This document shows positions 40,813 to 45,136 of a DNA stretch of 45,136 nt, piece after piece. Source of the DNA: CABZJG01 sp965659715 (GTDB lineage Bacteria > Pseudomonadota > Alphaproteobacteria > Rhodobacterales > Rhodobacteraceae); the NCBI GenBank assembly GCA_965659715.1, contig CBFHXE010000014.1, positions 1-45,136 on the forward strand, written 5' to 3'. Numbering within the stretch: position 1 is the first letter of the stretch; each line of letters begins with the position of its first letter. The notes under the pieces are model-generated. The model was not told the DNA's origin. It did no database searches and saw only the letters and a program-made list of their open reading frames with translations. The translations under genes were made by a program, and so were the position numbers.

Positions 40813-41724
40813 ATGCCACTTGCTATGAACCGCGAGGTGTTTATCACCTGCGCCGTCACCGGATCAGGAAGCACCCAAGACAAAAGTCCCCATGTCCCCC
40901 GCAGCCCTCAGCAAATCGCAGACAGTGCTCTTGCGGCGGCCAAAGCCGGTGCGGCGGTTGTGCATTGCCATGTGAGGGACCCTGAAACCGGCGCACCTAG
41001 TCGGGACCTTGGGTATTTTCGCGAACTCACTGATCTGATCAGGGCCTCGGATGTGGATGTTGTTTTAAACCTCACCGCAGGTATGGGCGGCGATATGGTT
41101 TTTGGCGGTAGCGAGCAGCCGCTGCCACTTGCCGAAGGCACCGATATGGCCGGCGCAACCGAGCGGGTGGCGCATGTGGCCGAATGCCTGCCTGAAATTT
41201 GCACCCTTGATTGCGGTACAATGAATTTTGCCGAAGCAGATTATGTGATGACCAATACGCCCAACATGCTTGAAACCATGGGTAAAATGATGACCGACTT
41301 GGGCGTTAAAGCAGAAATAGAAGCCTTTGATACCGGACATCTTTGGTTTGCCAAAAAACTGGTCCAAGACGGGGTGCTTGAGCCGGATGCGCTTGTACAG
41401 CTGTGCATGGGGGTGCCTTGGGGCGCGCCGGATGACCTCAATACCTTTATGGCGATGGTCAATAATGTGCCAGATAACTGGACATTTAGCGCATTTTCTT
41501 TGGGCCGAAACCAGATGGCCTATGTTGCGGCATCGGTTTTGGCCGGTGGTAACGTGCGCGTTGGGCTTGAGGACAATCTGATGCTGGAACGGCGCGTTTT
41601 GGCGGAAAACTATCAGCTGGTGGAAAAGGCCCGTGGGATTATCGAAGCCATGGGGGCCAAAGTGATTGGCCCGCAAGCGGTGCGCGATAAGCTGGGGCTG
41701 ACCAAACGCGCCCCGCGCGGCTAG
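40813..41724 (+). CDS. Beta-keto acid cleavage enzyme (BKACE), dehydrocarnitine type likely
   Basis: Zinc enzyme that cleaves a beta-keto acid with acetyl-CoA to acetoacetate and a new acyl-CoA. The 303-residue protein shows the zinc ligands H51 and H53 in VVHCHVRDPETG, the EIEAFDTGHLW segment (about 175-185) and the C-terminal VGLEDN element common to the family. Genomic company (CdhR-type regulator, carnitine dehydrogenase-thioesterase) makes 3-dehydrocarnitine the likely substrate, giving betainyl-CoA and acetoacetate; this is the reaction known in Pseudomonas and Sinorhizobium carnitine use. The start follows a strong AGGAGGTCACG. The SDR begins two bases past the stop. Confidence 0.87.
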   Translation: MPLAMNREVFITCAVTGSGSTQDKSPHVPRSPQQIADSALAAAKAGAAVVHCHVRDPETGAPSRDLGYFRELTDLIRASDVDVVLNLTAGMGGDMVFGGSEQPLPLAEGTDMAGATERVAHVAECLPEICTLDCGTMNFAEADYVMTNTPNMLETMGKMMTDLGVKAEIEAFDTGHLWFAKKLVQDGVLEPDALVQLCMGVPWGAPDDLNTFMAMVNNVPDNWTFSAFSLGRNQMAYVAASVLAGGNVRVGLEDNLMLERRVLAENYQLVEKARGIIEAMGAKVIGPQAVRDKLGLTKRAPRG

Positions 41725-41726
41725 CC

Positions 41727-42488
41727 ATGGCGCGGCGGGTTGTCATCACAGGCGGCGCTTCTGGCATTGGCCGGACGATAGCAGAGCGCTTTGCAGCATT
41801 GGGCGATCGGGTGGCAATTTGTGACGCTTCAGCAGGACATATTGCAGAAGTGCAAGCCCAGATGCCTGAGGCGCTGAGCGTACAGGCCGATGTGACCGAT
41901 GAACGCCAAATGCAGGCGTTCTTTGATCAGGTGACAGCGGCCTATGGCGGGCTTGATGTGCTGGTTTCTAACGCCGGTATTGGCGGGCCAGCTGGAAGCA
42001 TTGGAACTTTAAACTTTAAGGACTGGCGCCGGTGCCTTAGCGTCAATCTTGATGGGGCATTTTTGGCCTGTAGGTGGGCCGCCGAGCTGATGCGCGCCCA
42101 GAAAAGCGGTCTTATATTGCTCATGTCGTCGACCTCGGGGCTATACGGCGTGCCCAACCGGGCGCCCTATGTTACGGCCAAATGGGGATTGGTAGGACTG
42201 GCCAAAACCCTTGCCATGGAATTGGGCCCCGCAGGGGTGCGGGTCAATGCGATCTGCCCCGGCGCTGTCGAGGGCGCGCGGATGGATCAGGTGCTGGCCA
42301 TGGAAAGTGACTTTACCGGCCGTCCGGCGGCGCAAATTGAAGCGCAATACAGCCAAGGTGTATCTTTGCGCCGGTTTGTCAGCCCCGACGATATTGCAGA
42401 TATGGCGGTTTTTCTGGCCTCGGATGCAGCGCGGCAAATCACCGGTCAGGCCATGGCTGTGGACGGGCATACCGAGCGGATGGTGTGA
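41727..42488 (+). CDS. Short-chain dehydrogenase/reductase of the carnitine operon
   Basis: A 253-residue classical SDR. Visible are the cofactor motif VVITGGASGIGR (about 4-15), NAGIG (about 83-87), the catalytic serine in LLMSSTSG and the YVTAK pair, Y and K of the Y-x-x-x-K motif (near 149-153), and the C-terminal FLASDAARQITGQAMAVDGH. An aspartate at the end of the second strand (AICDAS) predicts NAD(H). Its stop is 28 bp before the dehydrogenase gene. The substrate is unknown; since a dedicated carnitine dehydrogenase follows, this SDR probably acts on another trimethylammonium or hydroxyacid intermediate, or on D-carnitine. Inference only. Confidence 0.85.
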   Translation: MARRVVITGGASGIGRTIAERFAALGDRVAICDASAGHIAEVQAQMPEALSVQADVTDERQMQAFFDQVTAAYGGLDVLVSNAGIGGPAGSIGTLNFKDWRRCLSVNLDGAFLACRWAAELMRAQKSGLILLMSSTSGLYGVPNRAPYVTAKWGLVGLAKTLAMELGPAGVRVNAICPGAVEGARMDQVLAMESDFTGRPAAQIEAQYSQGVSLRRFVSPDDIADMAVFLASDAARQITGQAMAVDGHTERMV

Positions 42489-42516
42489 GTTTTATGAGTG
42501 TTGGAAGGGGCGAAAA

Positions 42517-43929
42517 ATGAATAAGACAGCAGCCATTATTGGCGGCGGGGTCATTGGTGGTGGCTGGCTGGCGCGGTTTTTGTTGAACGGCTGGGACATC
42601 AAGCTGTTTGATCCCGACCCTGAAGCCGAGCGCAAGATCGGCGATGTTTTGAAAAATGCACGCCATGCGCTGCCAATGCTTTATGAAACAGCGCTGCCAA
42701 AGGAAGGCCGGCTTACGGTTTGCACAACCGTTCAAGAGGCCGTCGCTGATGCCGACTGGATCCAGGAAAGCGTACCCGAGCGGCTCGACATCAAGCATAA
42801 GGTTTTTGCCGAAATTCAAACCCATTGCCGCCCTGACGCGATCATCGGATCTTCGACCTCTGGCTTTAAACCATCGGAGCTGCAGCAAAACGCGCAGAGC
42901 CCAGAGCAAATAATGGTCACCCACCCGTTTAATCCGGTTTATTTGCTGCCTTTGATCGAGGTCGTACCAAGTTACCAGACAGGTGCGCAGCATGTTGAAA
43001 AGGCGAAAGAAACTCTAACCTCTGTGGGGCTATACCCGCTGCATGTGCGCAAGGAAATCGATGCGCATATTGCGGATCGGTTTTTAGAAGCGGTATGGCG
43101 CGAAGGGCTTTGGCTGATCAAGGACGGTATCGCCACCACGGAAGAGATCGACAATGCCATCCGTTATGGCTTTGGCCTGCGCTGGGCACAAATGGGGCTT
43201 TTCGAAACCTACCGCATCGCCGGCGGCGAAGCCGGTATGGCGCATTTTATTGCCCAGTTCGGCCCTTGCCTTGCATGGCCATGGACCAAGCTGATGGATG
43301 TGCCCGAGCTGACCGATGAGCTGACCCAGAAAATCGCCGATCAATCTGATGCGCAATCGGGGCATAAATCCATTCGCGAATTAGAGCGGTTGCGCGATAA
43401 CAACCTGATTGCGATGATGCGGGCGCTGAAACAGCAGGGCAGCGCTGCAGGCCGTTTGATCAACGATCATGAAGCCGCTTTGCGCCAAGCGCCAGATACA
43501 TCCGCCCCGATGCGCACCGTAGAGCGCACCGTGCCCATCGACTGGACCGACTATAACGGCCATATGAACGAAAGCCGCTATGGTCAGGTGTTTTCCGATG
43601 CTGCAGATGCTTTCATGATCGCCGTGGGGGCAGATGCGGACTATATTGCCGCCGGGCATAGTTTCTTTACCGCCGAAACATCGGTGAAATACCTTAGCGA
43701 AACCCACGCAGGGCAAAAGATCACCGTTGAGAGCCGCGTGGTTCTTGCCGATGGCAAAAAAGTAAAGCTGGCGCATCAGATGCTTGATGCGTCTGGTCAG
43801 CTTTTGGCCAGCTGTGAGCAGTTCATGCTGCACGTCAGCCTTGCAACCCGAAAATCCTGCCCACCGCTTGCCGGCGTGGAAGCCAAGATCACCGCGCTTG
43901 CCGCGGCCCATAAGGAGGACATCAGATGA
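42517..43929 (+). CDS. L-carnitine dehydrogenase fused to a betainyl-CoA thioesterase
   Basis: A 470-residue two-domain protein. Residues 1-320 are a 3-hydroxyacyl-CoA dehydrogenase-type NAD domain (GGGVIGGGWLARF at 9-21, HPFNPVYLLPLIEVVP near 136-151), the carnitine dehydrogenase fold that oxidises L-carnitine to 3-dehydrocarnitine. From about 330 on there is a hotdog thioesterase domain (DWTDYNGHMNESRYGQVF from 342), which in the same fusion in Sinorhizobium and relatives hydrolyses betainyl-CoA to glycine betaine. The ATG at 42517 follows GGAAGGGGCGAAAA; the frame extends about 100 codons upstream into the SDR gene without meaning. The stop overlaps the next start (ATGA). Confidence 0.9.
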   Translation: MNKTAAIIGGGVIGGGWLARFLLNGWDIKLFDPDPEAERKIGDVLKNARHALPMLYETALPKEGRLTVCTTVQEAVADADWIQESVPERLDIKHKVFAEIQTHCRPDAIIGSSTSGFKPSELQQNAQSPEQIMVTHPFNPVYLLPLIEVVPSYQTGAQHVEKAKETLTSVGLYPLHVRKEIDAHIADRFLEAVWREGLWLIKDGIATTEEIDNAIRYGFGLRWAQMGLFETYRIAGGEAGMAHFIAQFGPCLAWPWTKLMDVPELTDELTQKIADQSDAQSGHKSIRELERLRDNNLIAMMRALKQQGSAAGRLINDHEAALRQAPDTSAPMRTVERTVPIDWTDYNGHMNESRYGQVFSDAADAFMIAVGADADYIAAGHSFFTAETSVKYLSETHAGQKITVESRVVLADGKKVKLAHQMLDASGQLLASCEQFMLHVSLATRKSCPPLAGVEAKITALAAAHKEDIR

Positions 43930-45086
43930 ATTTTGGCCTAACCGATGAACAACAAATGATCGTCGATACGGTCCGCAGTTTTGTGGAAAACGAAATTTAC
44001 CCGCATGAAGATGCGGTTGAGCGCAGCGGCACTGTGCCGCCGGATATTGCCGAGCAGATCAAACAAAAAACCCTCGATCTTGGGTTTTACGCCTGTAACT
44101 TCCCCCAAGAGGTCGGCGGCGCGGGGCTCAGCCATCTTGAATTTGCGCTGGTTGAGCGCGAACTGGGCCGCGGCTGCATGGCGCTTAATCATTTCTTTGG
44201 CCGGCCGCAAAATATTCTTATGGCCTGCGAGGGCGATCAGAAAGAGCGCTATCTGCTGCCCGCGGTGCGCGGTGAAAAAATGGATGCTTTGGCGATGACC
44301 GAACCCGGTGCAGGCTCGGATGTGCGCGGCATGTCCTGCGCGGCCGAGCGCAAGGGCGGCGATTGGGTATTGAACGGCACCAAGCATTTTATTTCTGGCG
44401 CCGATCATGCGGATTTCGTGATCGTCTTTGTGGCCACCGGCGTTGATGACACCCCGCGCGGGCCAAAGAAACGCATCACCACCTTCTTGGTGGATCGCGG
44501 CACGCCCGGGTTTACCATCCGCGATGGCTATAAGTCGGTCAGCCACCGGGGCTATAAAAATATGATCTTGGAATTTGATGACTGCCGCCTGTCCGATGAT
44601 CAGGTGCTTGGCGCCGTTGACGGCGGTTTTGCTGTGATGAATGAATGGCTTTATGCCACCCGTATCACGGTAGCCACCATGTCGGTCGGGCGCGCGCGGC
44701 GCTGCTTTGACTATGCGCTGAACTATTCATCAGAGCGTGAGCAATTTGGTCAAAAGATTGGAAAATACCAAGGCGTAAGTTTTCAAATCGCTGATATGAT
44801 TACAGAAATTGATGCTGCCGATTGGCTCACCCTTGCCTCGGCCTGGCGGCTTGATCAAGGCTTGCCGGCCAACCGTGAAATTGCCAGTGCGAAGCTCTAT
44901 GCCAGTGAAATGCTGGCGCGGGTGACCGACACCACCTTGCAGATTTTTGGCGGCATGGGGTTGATGGACGACTTCCCGATCGAGCGGTTCTGGCGCGATG
45001 CACGGGTAGAGCGCATTTGGGACGGCACCTCGGAAATCCAACGCCATATCATCAGCCGTGATCTGTTGCGCCCGCTTGGGGCGTAA
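43926..45086 (+). CDS. Acyl-CoA dehydrogenase of the carnitine operon
   Basis: A 386-residue FAD-dependent acyl-CoA dehydrogenase. Domains are the helical N-terminus, the central barrel with LAMTEPGAGSDVRGMSC (about 122-138), and the C-terminal helical bundle with IFGGMGLMDDFPIERFWRDARVERIW. In the motif that holds the catalytic glutamate of the medium-chain type (IYEGT), this protein has IWDGTSEIQR with Asp at about residue 366; the alternative isovaleryl-type position also lacks Glu. It may therefore act on an unusual substrate or be less active. In a carnitine operon a gamma-butyrobetainyl-CoA dehydrogenase role is plausible, opening the way from gamma-butyrobetaine. The start overlaps the dehydrogenase stop by four bases. 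Confidence 0.87.
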   Translation: MNFGLTDEQQMIVDTVRSFVENEIYPHEDAVERSGTVPPDIAEQIKQKTLDLGFYACNFPQEVGGAGLSHLEFALVERELGRGCMALNHFFGRPQNILMACEGDQKERYLLPAVRGEKMDALAMTEPGAGSDVRGMSCAAERKGGDWVLNGTKHFISGADHADFVIVFVATGVDDTPRGPKKRITTFLVDRGTPGFTIRDGYKSVSHRGYKNMILEFDDCRLSDDQVLGAVDGGFAVMNEWLYATRITVATMSVGRARRCFDYALNYSSEREQFGQKIGKYQGVSFQIADMITEIDAADWLTLASAWRLDQGLPANREIASAKLYASEMLARVTDTTLQIFGGMGLMDDFPIERFWRDARVERIWDGTSEIQRHIISRDLLRPLGA

Positions 45087-45104
45087 CGGTCTAAGGAGCC
45101 GAAG

Positions 45105-45136
45105 ATGCGCTTTGATCTTGCAAGGCTGTTCAAACC
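45105..45136 (+). CDS. Start of the next gene in the carnitine operon (truncated by window edge)
   Basis: An ATG 18 bases past the acyl-CoA dehydrogenase stop has AAGGAG well placed before it and opens a frame MRFDLARLFKP that runs off the edge. Ten codons are too few to name the family. In this operon a CoA transferase, CoA ligase or betaine-related gene would be expected. Confidence 0.55.
   Translation, partial: MRFDLARLFK

Noticed and set aside
42211..42516. Upstream extension of the carnitine dehydrogenase frame into the SDR gene
   Set aside because: The frame is open but reads through the SDR in another frame; GGAAGGGGCGAAAA and the GGGVIGGGW start fit ATG 42517.
43938..44546. 202-codon minus-strand frame inside the acyl-CoA dehydrogenase gene
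   Set aside because: It mirrors the codon pattern of the sense gene, has no family features and lies fully inside a real gene. The same applies to the 203-codon frame at 41065-41676 and the 166-codon frame at 9435-9935.
1..45136. tRNA, rRNA, CRISPR, IS or phage genes
   Set aside because: I looked through the intergenic regions and saw no cloverleaf-like segment, direct-repeat array, transposase or integrase; an automated scan would be needed to exclude degenerate copies.

Overview
The window looks like a chromosomal segment of an alphaproteobacterium, most likely a marine member of the Roseobacter group (Rhodobacteraceae). This rests on family content and gene order rather than any database search: radA / Mla-type ABC genes / alr / dnaB / pyrE / pyrC, a cysG-DUF2849-cysI-cysH-DUF934-fpr sulfur operon with a divergent Lrp-type regulator, a CO-dehydrogenase-type maturation set, a multi-gene corrinoid/folate C1 set, and a carnitine-to-glycine-betaine operon. 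Almost all is ordinary gene-dense chromosome. I saw no rRNA, tRNA, CRISPR array, insertion sequence or prophage.

Layout. 1-8.9 kb, minus strand: radA (cut by the left edge), PqiA-like and unknown membrane proteins, MlaF/MlaE-type ABC transporter, alr, a GNAT acetyltransferase, dnaB (with a perfect DnaA-box match upstream), pyrE and pyrC. 9.2-13.5 kb, plus strand: four genes resembling Mo-CO-dehydrogenase/molybdenum-hydroxylase maturation genes (MoxR-type AAA ATPase, VWA protein, XdhC-like protein, molybdopterin-binding protein), with no structural enzyme genes beside them. 13.5-19.6 kb, minus strand: infC with a non-ATG start, then a sulfate/sulfite assimilation operon in which cysH carries an apparent one-base frameshift. 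19.7-22.7 kb: Lrp-type regulator, a recombination scar joining the 3' ends of a transporter gene and livF, and a class III nucleotide cyclase fused to TolB-like and TPR regions. 22.7-35.2 kb: enoyl-CoA hydratase, thioesterase, bactofilin plus M23 peptidase, DUF455, Bcp, a large AsmA/YhdP-like protein, queA, an MFS transporter, DUF924 and a dihydrolipoyl dehydrogenase. 35.3-37.7 kb, minus strand: methyl-THF methyltransferase, MetF-like protein and a 98-aa 'virulence factor' family protein. 38.0-39.8 kb: ppx/gppA and rlmE. 39.8-45.1 kb: a GlxA/CdhR-type regulator divergent from a BKACE, SDR, carnitine dehydrogenase-thioesterase and acyl-CoA dehydrogenase operon that continues past the right edge.

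How the parts work together. The sulfur operon would make siroheme, reduce APS to sulfite and sulfite to sulfide, with Fpr a plausible electron source; as read, the APS reductase step is broken. The carnitine operon would oxidise L-carnitine to dehydrocarnitine, cleave it with acetyl-CoA to betainyl-CoA and acetoacetate, and release glycine betaine. The nearby folate/corrinoid genes are the kind of machinery that handles methyl groups, including those from betaine. The strongest leads are the orphan molybdo-hydroxylase maturation cluster, the cysH frameshift, the two-gene scar at 20.4 kb, and the Asp-for-Glu change in the carnitine-operon acyl-CoA dehydrogenase.
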